From NCBI GenBank assembly GCA_022316685.1, contig JAKJHU010000068.1, forward strand, positions 558,001 through 622,000: DNA of 64,000 nucleotides, written 5' to 3'. The position numbers were made by a program, and so were the translations under genes. This stretch comes from Progne subis subis (Eukaryota; Chordata; Aves; Passeriformes; Hirundinidae). The notes beneath the pieces were generated by a model. The model saw only the letters and a list, made by a program, of their open reading frames with translations, had not been told where the DNA came from and ran no database searches. Positions 35,830 to 48,575 of the stretch are shown piece after piece. Every line of letters starts with the position of its first letter. Position 1 is the stretch's first letter.

Positions 35830-36163
35830 CCAATTTAAACCCTTCAAATGCTAGAAAAGGTGGGGGTTTCTTCAATTTCAGCCCTGAAACTGAGGGAACA
35901 GCAGGCATTCACCTCACCTTAAACCAATACAATAGCAAATAAATGCGTTCTCCTCTTCAATTTAGTCCCCGACAGGAACAGAAAAGGAGAGTTGTTGCTC
36001 AAACTAAATCTCTCAAACAATGGGAAAAGAGAGACTTATGCCTTCTTTTACAGACAATACCAGAAGAGGAGTCTCTTCCCTCAATTTAAACTTTTTTTGT
36101 CCTCATAACCCCCATTTTTTTTTTCCCCTGGGGGCACCAGGGAAGGATTGGCAAGATGAATTT
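35830..36163. repeat. Degenerate ~45-bp repeat, island 1
   Basis: This is the spacer between two LTRs. It contains irregular copies of a motif of the type 'ctcaatttaaac...' followed by a purine-rich 'aatggaaaaggggg' stretch, also seen at 43060-43420 and 51735-52270. The sequence flanking the right LTR (about 36720) is of the same type, so both LTRs inserted into this repeat. Confidence 0.6.
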
Positions 36164-36712
36164 TGTGAAAAGTGCATATTATATGGCTCTATGCAAGATA
36201 TTTACTATATGTATTATGTTGTATTGATTGGCAATGTTGTATCAATATTTTGATAGTATGGTAAATGTAGTTTTGTAGTTAAAGTGTAGTTTTTATATAC
36301 CAACCACAGGAGAACGTAAATCTTTCAGAGAAAAAGAATTTACTACTTCCACATCAGAAGAGACCAACTTCTCCTGCCTTGCTCAGCCCTGAAGACACCA
36401 TAGAGATTAAAGGAAAAAAAGTGACACTAACCAGAGACAATTCTTTGTTTGAATGGAATTTATGCATCATGTATAAAATGTATGAATATTCAACAGGCTA
36501 TTGCTTTTAAGAGATAATCCTTTGTTAATGGGGGTCCTTCTTCGGAGCTTTATGCTCAGGAAGGGACCCAGACATCTGTAACTTTGTTTTTATTGTCTTG
36601 TATTGTCCTAACCATAGTTGTTCAATTTTTTTACTCTAATTCTATTTTTATAACCATTTTATTTACTATTAAACTTTCAAAATTTTAAAACAAGTGCTTG
36701 GTGTTTTTCACA
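36164..36712 (+). mobile_element. Solo LTR, family A, direct copy
   Basis: This 549-base element starts TGTGAAAAGTGCATATT and ends GTGTTTTTCACA, with a perfect target-site duplication AATTT (36159-36163 and 36713-36717). Its duplication differs from that of the left copy, so the two are independent insertions. Confidence 0.9.
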
Positions 36713-36717
36713 AATTT

Positions 36718-37257
36718 GAAAATAGAAAGGAGAAAAGTCTCCCCACTCCCACCATCCCTCCACCACAAACCCACACTGGCTCACCTGCTGCTGCCCAGCA
36801 CAAAGATTTATCCCTCAGCACCTCCTTTAAGCAATGCTCCACATCCAAGTGCTCCCCCAGACCCTGTGAGATGACCTCACCACTGTTCCATGAGAAACCC
36901 ATTGAATCCCACCATAAACACCTCCCCCCCAACATTTCTACACCAAAATGAGCCGAGGCTCCCTTCTAAAAGCAGCCCTGGCAGGAGCCGCCCCCTCATC
37001 ATCCAAAGAGCTTTTGCCTGGCACTGCTCTGAGCAGGGCTCTGAGCCCTCATCCTGCTGACAGCTCACACCTGCAGCTGCTGCCCCTGCGAGTGTGAGGG
37101 CAGGGGCACAGGGGACTTGCTGCTCATTCCCTGGACAGCTCCTTGTCTGCACCTGACACCCTGGGGCACCGGCCTTTCCTTGCTGGGGATAAGGACCCCA
37201 CTTCTACTGCAGCTGCCCACGGCTGAAATTGGGATTCCACCTCCAAAACTCCATATG
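36718..37257. other. Unassigned spacer
   Basis: Nothing is recognised apart from a short continuation of the degenerate repeat at its left end. Confidence 0.5.
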
Positions 37258-37263
37258 CCTGAG

Positions 37264-38006
37264 TGTTGGGGGTTAGGTTCAGTTTTGTGGTTTTTTTCTT
37301 TCCCTACAGAATTTCCCCCACATAAATTGCTAAGAGACTAAATACTGATGCTTAAAGGGTACTTGACCCACACAAAAGAAGTGTCAAGGGTGGAGGAAGA
37401 TCACTTAAGTTTGCGGGAAGGGAAAGGTCAGGGGCTCCAGGAGCTGCGGGTGCCTTCTTCCTGCTCTCAGCACCGGAGAAGACGGTCGGGTGACTGCTGG
37501 CAGCATAGGGCCCACTGTTGACGGAGGGTCCAGTGGGAATTCTATCGTCTGCTGGAGCGCCCAGGAGTTCAGAGCTCTTCGCTGCCCTGCCAGATCTGGG
37601 TCAGCCCCGTCCAGCCACCGCAGCTTCTCCAGCAGTGCTCACTTTGCCTGCCGGGACACCCCCTGCCTGCCGGGACACCCCGCCGTTTGCAGCCATCAGC
37701 CCCGGAGTTCCCACAGTTTCAGCTTGGTGCTCTTGGGGTCCCAAGAGATCAGACTGCCCGGGACTTGTGAGACAAAGCCCCTCGGGGTTCTTGGTTCTGT
37801 TTATTATTATTATAATTGCTGTTGTTGTTTGTCTGTCCTGTTATAGTTACTAGTAAAGGACTGTTATTCCTTTCCCCATAGCTCTGACTGAAAACCCTTT
37901 TTAATCTTCCAAATTATAATAACACGGAGGGAAGGGATTGGAATTCCCCATTCCTAGAGAGGCCCGCCTCTCCCTAGCAGACAGCTGTCTTTTTAAACCC
38001 AGACCC
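37264..38006 (+). mobile_element. Solo LTR, family B, direct copy
   Basis: The ~743-base element starts TGTTGGGGGTTAGG and ends near AAACCCAGAC. It is flanked by CCTGAG (37258-37263 and 38007-38012). The second half has 'ttattattattataattgctg', then the 'ctagtaaaggactgttattcc' block. Its partner is 40014-40680 in inverted orientation. Confidence 0.88.
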
Positions 38007-38679
38007 TGAGGTTCATAACTCCTAAGCAAATTCCCCAGCGATCATTAGCTTTCATTTATATTTTTTTTTCTTCAGAATCATACTAGCTTTTCTTTCTGTG
38101 GAAGTGTTTCAAGCATTCATTGAGAGTTCAGGAGCTGGGTTGGCTTGTTTATGATTTAGCTGACAATCCCAGGCTAAATCCAAATACCCAGAATTATTGG
38201 GAAATATAGAGACAGTTTATAAATACTCCCCTTCCCTCCACATCCCCAGAGCAGATTTACTCCATCCTTTCTTCCCAACAGCCTCTCCCCGGCACAAGTC
38301 CCACTTCTCAGATACAAAGCAAACAGAAATCTAGTACAGGCGTTGCCTTGGAAAGTAAAATTCTTCATATATCAGGCTGCATGTTTAGGGCTGAGGGTGG
38401 CTCCTGGGGCCTGCTGTGCACTCAGCACTGCCAATACCTCAGGGAACCCGCCGCCTGCAAGCCGGAAGGGGATTTTAAAAGGTACTGGAAGGAGCTGCTG
38501 CTTTACGGGCTCGATGTGGAGCTCTCCAGATGGTTTGTGGGGGTGTGCAGCTTCTCTGAGTTGTTTTAGAGCGGTGAGAATGTGTTCATTTGTTGCTCTA
38601 TGAGGTGTGGTATGTGGGACTGTAGGTATGTATAATGTGGTGGATGGTGACAGGTGAAGCTGGTGAAGCTGTGGGGCAG

Positions 38680-39190
38680 CTGAGGGGCAGTTGTTCTGTG
38701 GGTGGCAGAGTTTGCCTCAGAATCTCAAGGTTTTTTCCTGTGTGGAGTTGGGAGGCAAATGTTGCTTTATTTTGGCTTGTTTCCGGCCTTTTTTGGGGCT
38801 GAATTAGTTGGGGGTTTTTTTTGTGTATTTTGTGTCAGTTTTTCCTTTTGCTTGTGGTTTCCCATGGCTCAGGTGGGGTGTGGGGATTTTTGCTCAACGC
38901 TGGAGAATTGTCTTGAGAAGCTCTACTATAAATCAGAGTTATGCTGGGCCTTGGTGTTTCTGCAGGTGAGAGGGAGACGTGTGCTCTTGGGGAAGGCACA
39001 GAGGCTTTCCTGCCGTTGTTCTTCCCCCTTTAATCTCGTGTGGTGTATGGGCCTGGCAAGGGTCTGTGTTTGGGATGGGAGTTGAGCGCTCTTTCCAGGA
39101 CGTGTTTCTGGCCTTGCATACCTGGGAAGAGGGGGTAGGGAGACACCAGGGTCTTTTTTGTTATTTTGGACTCCTGCTGAGGGATGGAAG
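38680..39190 (+). repeat. Diverged interspersed repeat, copy B
   Basis: This is the inverted counterpart of 3450-3990, with about a dozen collinear blocks. It lies between the two family B LTRs. The neighbouring stretches 38013-38679 and 39191-39420 show nothing I can name. Confidence 0.6.
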
Positions 39191-39429
39191 TTAAAAACTA
39201 AAACCCTTGCAGGGAAAGCTGTCTGAGCTTTGTAACACGGTTACATGACGGAGTGCAGGATATGGCAAAGTAGCTGGACTGCGTATGGCGCTGAAGATTG
39301 TAGTTCACCTTTAACTTGGAAAAAACACGGCAGGAAGAATCAACCTTTTGCGATTTGTGTTCTTGGCTGATTTATGAAATTACTTCAATAATAAAATTTC
39401 TATGGAAGTTGCCATCAAGTTGTTAAAAA

Positions 39430-40008
39430 TCACTTATTGGAAGAAGACACAGTGTCACCGAGACACACAAAGCAGCCACACGCAGACAAGAGGTTTCGCA
39501 GAGCAGAGGTCCTTCTCCGATCCAGCTCAAAGCTGAAATCCAGGCAGAGAGAGCCTCTTTGTTTTATTTCTTACTTTTTATACATTTGTGGGTCTAGCAG
39601 AAGATTGACTTCTGGGGTTTTTCACCTTTCAGCCAAGTGGCTAGCCCAACTGTCAGTTACAATTGTTTTCAGGTTAGAAATGTGCAAACAAAGGACAGAG
39701 AATGAAAAACCAGGATTTGTTTATGTTACATATGTGGGAAAAGGTAGAAAACTGCTCTAATATTCTACAGTAACTAAAAGATCTGACTCCATTTATGAAA
39801 ATTCAAAAAGGCTTTAAAAAACTCAGAAAAACCAGGGTAACAACACAGTTTTTGAGTAATGTCAGTTTTTTCCGCTAGATTAAGCGTTCCTTTTCAAATC
39901 ATTCTGAAATCCTAATACGCAGGCAAAGACGTGGTGCATCATGAGAAGGGAAGAAGGGTTAGAGGGGTTAGAGAAGCTGTGTGAGACCACACTTAGATGT
40001 CTAACTTA
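39430..40008 (-). mobile_element. Possible further LTR, minus strand
   Basis: On the minus strand there is a polyadenylation-like signal (TTTATT on plus, 39563) within LTR-like AT/GC alternation. I did not find matching ends or a second copy in the window, so this is only a suggestion. Confidence 0.2.
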
Positions 40009-40013
40009 GAGTG

Positions 40014-40680
40014 TGTCTCGGTTTGAAAAGACAGATGTCTGCTAGGGAGAGGCAGGCCTCTCTAGGAATGGGGAATTCAAATCCTTCCCTCCGTGTTATT
40101 ATAATTTGGAAGATTAAAAAAAACTTTTCAGTCAGAGCTATGGGGAAAGGAATAACAGTCCTTTACTAGTAACTATAACAGGACAGACAAACAACAACAG
40201 CAATTACAATAACAGTAAAACAGAACCAAGAACCCCGAGGGCAAACGGTGGAAAGCTCCGGCGCTGATGGCTGGAAGCTGGAAGCGGTGGATTGTCCTCG
40301 GCAGGCAGGGGGGTGTCCTGGCAGATGAAGTGAGCAGTGCTGGAGAACCCGCAGCGGCTGGACCCGGGCTGACCCAAAATCCAGCAGGACAGCGAAGAAA
40401 CTCCGAATTCCTGGTCACTCCAACAGATGATAGAATTCCCAGGACCAAACTCCTCTGTTAGCTGTGGACTCCACGCAGCTACCCATCACCTGAACTGTGC
40501 TCCCCAGAAAACTGAGAGCAGTGAGCTCACCACCCTCAGCTCTCAGGAGCCTTTTCCCTCCCCCAAAACTAAGTGATCAACTTCCTTTGTCCGGGTTGTG
40601 CACCCTTTAACTATCATTATTTAGTCTCCTAGCAACTTATGGGGGGGGGAAAATTCTACAGGAAAACTTAACCCTCAACA
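40014..40680 (-). mobile_element. Solo LTR, family B, inverted copy
   Basis: The 667-base element on the minus strand runs from TGTTGAGGGTTAAG to CCGAGACA. It has a 5-base duplication, GAGTG on plus, at 40009-40013 and 40681-40685. It inserted at the edge of the 190-bp satellite. Confidence 0.9.
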
Positions 40681-40682
40681 GA

Positions 40683-41700
40683 GTGCCAAACACCTCCTAC
40701 AAACTGACATCAGGAACATGGGATGGTGAGTTTGCATTCCCATGGAAAAGGGCCACCATTCGTGTCTAAGTTCCTGTGCTTGGCACTGGGCTTCTGCCAG
40801 CTAAAATTTCAAACAGATGAGGATTTCTCCCAGGTCCAAGCTGCCACAAGTTGGAACCCTGGCTGCCCTTGCAGTGCCAAATAATCCCTACAAAATGATA
40901 TCAGGAACCTGGGGGGATGAGTTTAGTTTCTCATGGAAAAGAGACACCATTCATGTCTAAACCCTGGTGTCGGGCACTGGGCTTCTGCCAGCTAAAATTC
41001 CAAACATGAGGATTTCTCCCAGGTCCAAGCTGCCACAACTTGGAACACTGGCTGCCCTTGGAGTCCAAACATCTCCTACAAACTGACATCAGGAACATGG
41101 GACAGGGAGTTTGCATTCCCATGGAAAAGGGCCACCATTCGTGTGTGTGGCCATGTGCCTGGCACTGGGCTTCTGCCAGCTACAATTCTGAATCGATGAC
41201 GATTTCTCCCAGGCCCTAGCTGCCACAAGTTGGAGCCCTGGCTGCCCTTGGAGGGCCAAACACCTCCTAGAAACTGACATCAGGAAGCTGGGGGCTGAGT
41301 TTCATTTCCCATGGAAAAGGGCCATCGTTCCTAAGTCCCTGTGTCTGGCACTGGGCTTCTGCCAGCTAAAATTACCGAACAGTTGAGTGTTTCTTTCAGA
41401 TGCAAGCTGCCACAAGTGGGAGTCCTGGCTGCCCCTGGAAGGTCAAAGGCCTCCTACAAACTGACATCAGGAACATGGGGAGCTGAGTTTAGTTTCCCAT
41501 GGAAACGGCCACTGTTCATGTCTAAAGCCCTGTTCCTGGCACTGGGCTTTTGCCAGCTTAAATTACGAACAGATCAGGATTTCTCCCAGATGCAAGCTGC
41601 CACAAGTTGGAACCCTGGCTACCATTGCAGTGCCAAACACCTCCGACAAAGTGACATCAGGAACATGGTGGGGTGAGTTTAATTTCCCATGGAAAAGAGC
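40683..41700 (+). repeat. ~190-bp satellite, 5.3 monomers
   Basis: Tandem monomers start near 40683, 40874, 41063, 41254, 41441 and 41631 (spacing 187-191). Each contains 'gccaaacacctcctacaaac', 'tgacatcaggaacatggg', 'catggaaaagggccacc' and 'ctgggcttctgccagct'. Monomers differ from each other at roughly 10-20% of positions. Confidence 0.93.
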
Positions 41701-42010
41701 ATGCTTTATGTAGGGTTCCACTGTTGCCATATTATGTGAGCTTTTTTGAGATGTTTACAGCCCTGTAGCTGAGATCTCACGGTCTGTTCTGTAAACAATC
41801 GTGTTTTCCACATTCCTCTCTGATGAAAGTCAACTGATTGACTTCTAGTCCGGCCAGTGGGATGGAGAGGTGGTAACCTTGTTCTCCAATCCCTGGTCAT
41901 TGTCCAGAACCCTATATAAGCGAGGTCTTTGTAAATAATAAAAAGCTTTTCAGCCTTCATCTTCGTGGAGTCAGATTCTGTGAGTATCTTTTGTGTCTTC
42001 TAGCAACATT
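41700..42010 (+). mobile_element. LTR-like element with TATA and poly-A signal
   Basis: A TATATAAG box (41913) is followed after ~20 bases by AATAAA (41937). Then come 'gcttttcagccttcatcttc' and a T-rich tail, the arrangement of a compact retroviral LTR (U3-R-U5). Exact ends are unclear. Confidence 0.5.
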
Positions 42011-43059
42011 CCACTGTTTCTCTCTGTGGAAATACTGGAAACGGCACGGAAGTTCTACTAGCATATTAAAAGGAGCAGAAAAAACCAGGAAGGATGAGGT
42101 TTGGGATAGGCACAGATTCACACATCAGATGACAGTTAAATATGGCTGCTTTAAGTATGCAGCATGGAGGAGAGCTAGATAGAACTAGAACATATTCAGA
42201 AACTGTTAACTATTTGTCCTTATAACTGCAGTTAAGGTTAATAACCCTCACTAATTAAAAATGGAAATTTGGTCTGATCTAATTTAGATTGCTGTCCCTG
42301 CAGCCTTTGAGTACCATTACTCCTTTTTCCCACCAAACTTCAAAGACTTTACTGGAAATATCTCATTTTCTCTGTCCTACCAATCACACTGGGCAAGTGA
42401 CCTATGTGGATTTCTCTGAATGAATTGAGATTTACCTTTACAACAGCTTTGCTCTTCACTTCCCAGCTTCGTAGCCATGTGAATTTCCATCTGGGAGCAT
42501 TGGCCCACTGAATGAGAGGCTGTGTTCCAAACAGCCATCCATACTTTGCAGAAGTAATACACAATGGGATGTTCTTCTGCCTGGATCAATTCCTTTGCTT
42601 CTTAGCTTCAGCTCAAGCCCAGAAACCTGGGAGTTGTTAAGGACACATTTTCCCATGACATGGCCCCACACAGCTGATTCCTGGCCTGGAAGCACAGCAG
42701 GCATACATTCCTAGACCTGCCAGTTGTTTCTATCCTGTTTCAAGAAGCTGTTATGTGTGTTACTGTAAGAATCCAAACCAAGGTGTCTGTGGGGTTTGGA
42801 GGAGCTCTCTTGGTGGATATGTGGGGTTGGTCTGTAGGATTTAGGTGGGGGGCCTGAGGTGTGATGGGATTGCTCTGGGATTCCCATTCTTCTCCCCACA
42901 TATTTCCTATTCTTTTTCTGCTCATGTTTCTCACCCTTTTCTCCTCACCTTTCTAGTGCTTTCCTGCTCCTTAAATGACACATTTTCACCATTATGCCAT
43001 CTCCATTTTTTCACTCTTCCCTACCTTTTTTTTTCCCTAGCCCTTTTTTTCCCCCTCAA
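42011..43059. other. No gene recognised
   Basis: Open frames below 100 codons on both strands, none protein-like. Pyrimidine-rich from 42890 to 43060. Confidence 0.5.
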
Positions 43060-43420
43060 TATAAATCCCTCAAATGATGGAATCAGTGGGGGTTTCTACC
43101 AATTTAAACCCTAAAAATAAGGCCCAACAGAGATTCGTTGTCAATTTAAACTTTAACATTATGAAAATGGAGGGTTTTCTCTCATTTTGAAGCAATAAAA
43201 TTGCATTATAAAAGGTGTTCCCTGTTCTAATTAAGCAAGAAAATGGGGATTCCTCATCAACTGATATCCCTGAAATAATGGAAAAGGCAGGGTTTCTTTC
43301 AATGGATACCCTTAGTATTGCAGGTGAATGGGGATTCCCCCAGTTTAAACACAGACAGTAAGGGAAAAGGAGACTTTTACCTCAATTTAAAACTCTTTCC
43401 TTTTCAGGGAAAAGGCTTCC
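43060..43420. repeat. Degenerate ~45-bp repeat, island 2
   Basis: Irregular repeats alternate 'tttaaaccc/ttaa...' with 'atgatgga/aatggaaaagg' and 'ggggtttc' blocks. The type is the same as at 35830-36163 and 51735-52270. Confidence 0.6.
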
Positions 43421-46058
43421 CTTCCTGAGGTGAAAAAATGGATGACAGGTCATGGGTTTTCACACTTTTTAAAGTTTGGTCCATCTGCATATTGGGGGTT
43501 AGTCTTCCAATTACAGCTTAAGATAATGAACTAATTTACCTCAAGTTTGCTCCCCCCCAACTCAGTTCTATTTACATTTCTCCAGAAACTGTTTTTTTCT
43601 TACTAAAATGGGAAAGCAGCAGCTAACACTAAAGAATTGCAGGATTACAAATATATTGAAAACCATGAAAGCTATAATCCTAAGGCATCACTCACCATTG
43701 TGCCAGGAGAGAGCCCTGAGATCGCCTACAATAGGTGTGCCCAGGTAGCCTTAATTCAGCCCTGAAGAGGGCCTGCCCCTTGTCACCAGTCACTGGCCAC
43801 ACCTGGGGCTGTCCCACCCCTCAGCCCCCAGAGACCTCATATCCCTCCCGGGCAAGGAATTCTCCTAGGGGAATAAAGCAAGCTAGCAAAAGAGATTTCC
43901 ACCTCAGATCTGCCGGAACAGATGCTCTTGCGTTCCAGTCCAAAGACATAAATTGCCACAGGGAGGGCAGTGGCTGCTGCAGCCTTTGCTGTATCCTGCG
44001 GGATCCTGAGGTGGTACAAAGGGCCTGCTCTGAGTCCCCCTGCTGTAGAAAACAAAAGCCAGTTCCTCATCTGAGAGAAATGAGAGAAGCAGCTGCAGCA
44101 GGAGTTGTGTAAACATTTCTTAAAAATGTTTTTTCCACCACTGCAGCTACCATGGGCCTGGAGGTTCTTATTCCTGTGCTGGAGCCTTTGAAAGGAGGGT
44201 CAGGGGGATGAGTGTCCTGCAGGGAGGTGATCTTTCATGGCAGCAGGGAGCATGACATCCACTCACACCAAAAGGACCCCAAATCCAGTTTATTTGCAGG
44301 AGGAGTTGAGAGCTGCTGACTCCTGAGGCTAGTCCATAAAACTCAACAATGGAAAGAGTGGCAGCAGCCAAAATGCCCAGGAATGTGTAAGAGGTTAAAG
44401 GTCTCTGTGTCCCCTGGGGTTAATTTTGATCTCATAGATGGAAGATGAATGATCCCTTATTTGTTTTCCTGCTTGAAACGTGCCCATTGGCAACCCCACT
44501 GTTCAGAACTGGGGCTGCAGGGGTCAAGCCATAAACAAGAAAAACACGAGCTTGGGAAGGGTCAGAAGTTCTGGCATGAATGAGGCTGTACAAGAGGCAG
44601 ATGGCTCAGGTGAGCAAAGTGGATGGATTGTGTTGGAATGTGACACCAGTTAGACAACTTCAGAATATACTTTGACAGAAATCTGTTGAAAGGGAACCAC
44701 ACCTCGCTTGTCTTCCCTAATTAATTCGATCAGGCTTCCTTCACTAAAAATACTCTCAAAATTAAAAGCAGAGATGCCTCGTGTGATACTTCGAAACAGT
44801 GGGAGAGGCAGCATGGAAATGCTTGTTCTTCCATGGCAAACTCTCCTGTGAGCACTTCCAGAGCCTCGAAGGTCTCTGCTGTGAAGCTGCTGAACAAATG
44901 TAAATAGCTGGAATGAGCACAGCCCCAGAGAAATCACAGTCCCACTGATGGAAAAGCGAGATTAGGCAAGCAGCAAGATCCACTGGAGAGTTTCCAAAAG
45001 AGCAGCTTTGTTCTGAACCTCATCTTAGGAGTTTTCCTCATACACTACAAGAGTCCTTCAATCCATTTTGACCTTTTGTATAACAAAGGCACACGGCAGT
45101 TAAATGTAATCATTTTTTAAACTCTGTTCTCTTTTAAAGTATCTAAACTTGATCTAACTACTTATCAGTGGAAAAATTTATGTAGTTTCAGTGTAATTAC
45201 CTTCCCTGGTCAAACATAAACCCTTCCCAAGGTTGGAGTACCTCTGTTTTCCACCCCTAACTGCTCATTATCCTTGTCTATATTCAAAAACTCCTGTTAA
45301 TCAAATTTTTCCAGCACAGATTTATCTGAGCCTGCAGCCCACCTCACCTCTCAGCAGTCTAAATTCCTTGAACTTTAGCAGGACCTTTATATTTCCCAGC
45401 TCTTGTTGTCCATCTGTAATCCCTGTCCAACCTGCCAGTACTTTCCCTGTACTGTTGACAAGGTAAATTATACAACATCAATGGAGGACAACTGATTAAT
45501 TGCTACATGGAAAAAAAAAAAAAAGAGAAGCTGATTTGGACCTGGCAGGACTGCATTCTTGGTGTCTGCAAATCAAGAATTTATACCTGTTTTATTTCAA
45601 ATCTATCTTTTTGAAGCGCAAGTTTTTATATCTAGAATAGATTTTTCATTCCACGTGAAAGCAATGTGCTACATGCCACCTAGTCACATTTTCACTGAAA
45701 AAAACCCCAAGCTGTTCAGCCTGGGCTCACAAACAGCTGCTGCTGGCATGATAGCAACATTCAGCAGTAATGGAATTCAGAAAGTGACCAATTATGAAAA
45801 TGCTTTCACTCCAAGAACTGATACTTCACTGAGGAAGTTATGCATACCTTCAAAAAAAAAAAAAAAAAAAAGTTATGTTTCTGCTTTTACTGAAATAAGT
45901 TTTAAAAATACTTCTGGCCAATATTTACATAATTGATCCAACTATACTTTGAATCCTTGTGCTTAATAAGGAACAGTAATTCTTACAGTAATTATCACAA
46001 GTTCTTACAATGCAGCATCGTGTTTTTGGGAAGGATTAAATCTCTGCCCGACATTTAA
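43421..46058. other. Unassigned; possible LTR at 43.7-44.0 kb
   Basis: A GGGGAATAAAGCAAGC block near 43867 resembles the poly-A signal region of an LTR. The minus strand at 44650-44940 has an open frame with a protein-like tail (SIFSEGSLIELIREDKRG), but I recognise no family. Poly-A runs occur at about 45510-45525 and 45852-45871. Confidence 0.35.
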
Positions 46059-46063
46059 CCAGC

Positions 46064-46722
46064 TGTCCTAGGGTGACATTATGATGTTTGTATCCCAAAT
46101 CGTCTGTTTTGTTTGTGCTGTATATTGAGTCCTGTGCCTTTAACACTGGTTCTAAGAGCAAGGAGAAGCGCGGAGTTTGTTTTGAGAAAACTGCCTGACT
46201 CCTCCACATTCTTCTCGTGGACGGGGTGTTCGGCTGAGGCTTGGAGAGACTGCAGGACAGAGATTTTTTTTTTTGCTTTTAGTTAGTTTCAGCTAGCTAG
46301 GGCAGAGAAGTTCCCTGGACTGTTTCCTTTCCTTTTTCTTAGAACCGTTTAAATCTACTCTAAACTAAAATCCCCAGGGGAGCACTGGGGGCTGCACCTG
46401 TGTCCCACCGGGGCCTGGAGCTCGGCATTTTCCAGCAGCGCCGGAGGGACTGGGACTGAGGAGAGACTGAGAGAGAGCCGAGCTCCACCCACGGCAAGGA
46501 CTTTCTCAATTTGCCATCTCACTCCAGAACGAGAGGTTTTACTGTTTCATATTATTCATTCTTTGTACTTGTATGCACTTTGTAGGTTAATTAAAATCGG
46601 TTTTTCCACTTTTCTCTGAAAGTTTTTTACCAAACTGGTTAAAAAGAGGGGCCATTTGAGTGTGCTTCCCAAAGGAATCCCATTCAAAAGTTTTCTCCCA
46701 AATTTGTCCCTAAACCAGGACA
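46064..46722 (+). mobile_element. Solo LTR, family C, direct copy
   Basis: The 659-base element starts TGTCCTAGGGTGACATTATG and ends ACCAGGACA, with a perfect 5-base duplication CCAGC (46059-46063 and 46723-46727). Its ends form the short inverted repeat TGTCCT/AGGACA. Confidence 0.9.
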
Positions 46723-47027
46723 CCAGCATTCCCAAATCCACGAGACTCTTCCTGTAATGTGGTATTTCCCCATCTCCCCCTGAAGGCAGCAGCATTTTCA
46801 GAACAAGAACTGCTTCCCAGATATTGAAACCACTTAGCAACACGTAAAAAAACATTTTAGAAATGTTGCAAATTGGATCACTGATTGGAAAACTGGAAGA
46901 GAGATTTTGTAATAAAAGCTTCATTCGAATCACAGCATCTTTTTTCAGTCTTCTGAAATTGTGTTAGTGCTGGGATAATCTCATTTCCATCCAAAAGAGT
47001 GTCCAAACAAAAGGTTTTTGCAGGTAA

Positions 47028-47674
47028 GAATTTAGTGGTTTCAGGCCGATTTTGGGAGAAACCCTCCCACAGGGCTCCCCCTCCCCTCCCCTCCCCCAAC
47101 CGGTTTGGGAAAAGACTTCCTCAGAGAGAAGTGGAAAAAACCTGTTTATTAAACAGGCAAAGCACTCCCAGCACAATACCCGATGACAAGAGCTTCGTGC
47201 CGCTTACAGGGGGATAACAAACTTAAAGAAACTTGAAGATAGTCACTGTGCTCCGTTGCTCTGTCGCTGCTGGCGCTGGGAGGAAAGGAGATGTGCAGGG
47301 CTGGTCTTGGTGGGGTGGGTCCCCTGTGGAGGCCCCCGGTGCTTCCCCAGGTCCTTAGTCCAGAGAGATTGGAACAGTTCCAAGGAGAGGGCAAAAAAGA
47401 AAAAAAGGAAGGGAAAAAAAAAGAGGAAAAAAGAAAAAAAAAATAGCAAAAAGTTTCAGCTATTCTACAGTGTCTAACTATGCTAGCACTAAACTAAAAC
47501 TAACTAACTGCAGGGGAAAAAAACAACAGAGCTTCTTTCGTCTTGCAGTGTTCCAACTCGCCCGCTTCAAGGTCACTCCTAGGAGCAGAGTTTTCCTGGG
47601 GAAAAACAAACGGCGCTTCGCCCCCTCTTTTGCACCCAACAGACGACTGGGGAATACACAGTCACCCTAGGACA
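47028..47674 (-). mobile_element. LTR, family C, inverted copy
   Basis: On the minus strand this starts TGTCCTAGGGTGACTG and aligns along its length with 46064-46722, including the T-rich stretch before GTTTCAGC. The 3' end is less well defined. A flank AATT(T/C) is possible as the duplication. It lies 139 bases from the ECD stop codon. Confidence 0.8.
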
Positions 47675-47812
47675 ATTCACTTTATTGAAGTGACACATAA
47701 TGAACAGAATGCTTGAAATTAAAACCTTTGGCCTCCTCTTCCACATCCTGCTCGTCTGTCTGTGCTTCATTTCCCCACCTGCCACCTTTTCCAAAGTCTC
47801 TCGCTGCGTTGC

Positions 47813-48190
<378 letters not shown>

Positions 48191-48410
48191 CTAATGCCAG
48201 CTAAAAATCACCACTGTCCATTACCCAGATTAAGTTCCAGAAGGACAGAAAAGTGTTGCTGAGTCCTGGTTCAGCTTCCTATGGGAGCAAACTACTACAG
48301 AACTCCCAAGTCAAGCTGCAGCTGCTTGCCCTACTACTAGAAACAGGAACATGAAACTTAAGTCTTGGAAAAGCTGTGCAAATTCAAAGCTTAGGAAAGC
48401 TTTAGTTTGG

Positions 48411-48440
<30 letters not shown>
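48411..48440. repeat. Poly-A run in ECD intron
   Basis: Thirty consecutive A on the plus strand between two ECD exons. It may be a retroposon tail. Confidence 0.9.
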
Positions 48441-48441
<1 letters not shown>

Positions 48442-48575
48442 CATATTATGGTGCAGGTACAGCACACTTTGCTTGCACGTGAGAAGGTTCTGACCACATT
48501 ACTCAGAACGGCCATTTTCAACACATTTCCTGTTTGGAAATTACTGCTACAAATCTGAGCTCAAGACATACTCAC

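Noticed and set aside
40683..41700. CRISPR-like array
   Set aside because: The repeats are ~190-bp tandem monomers without unique spacers, in a vertebrate genome.
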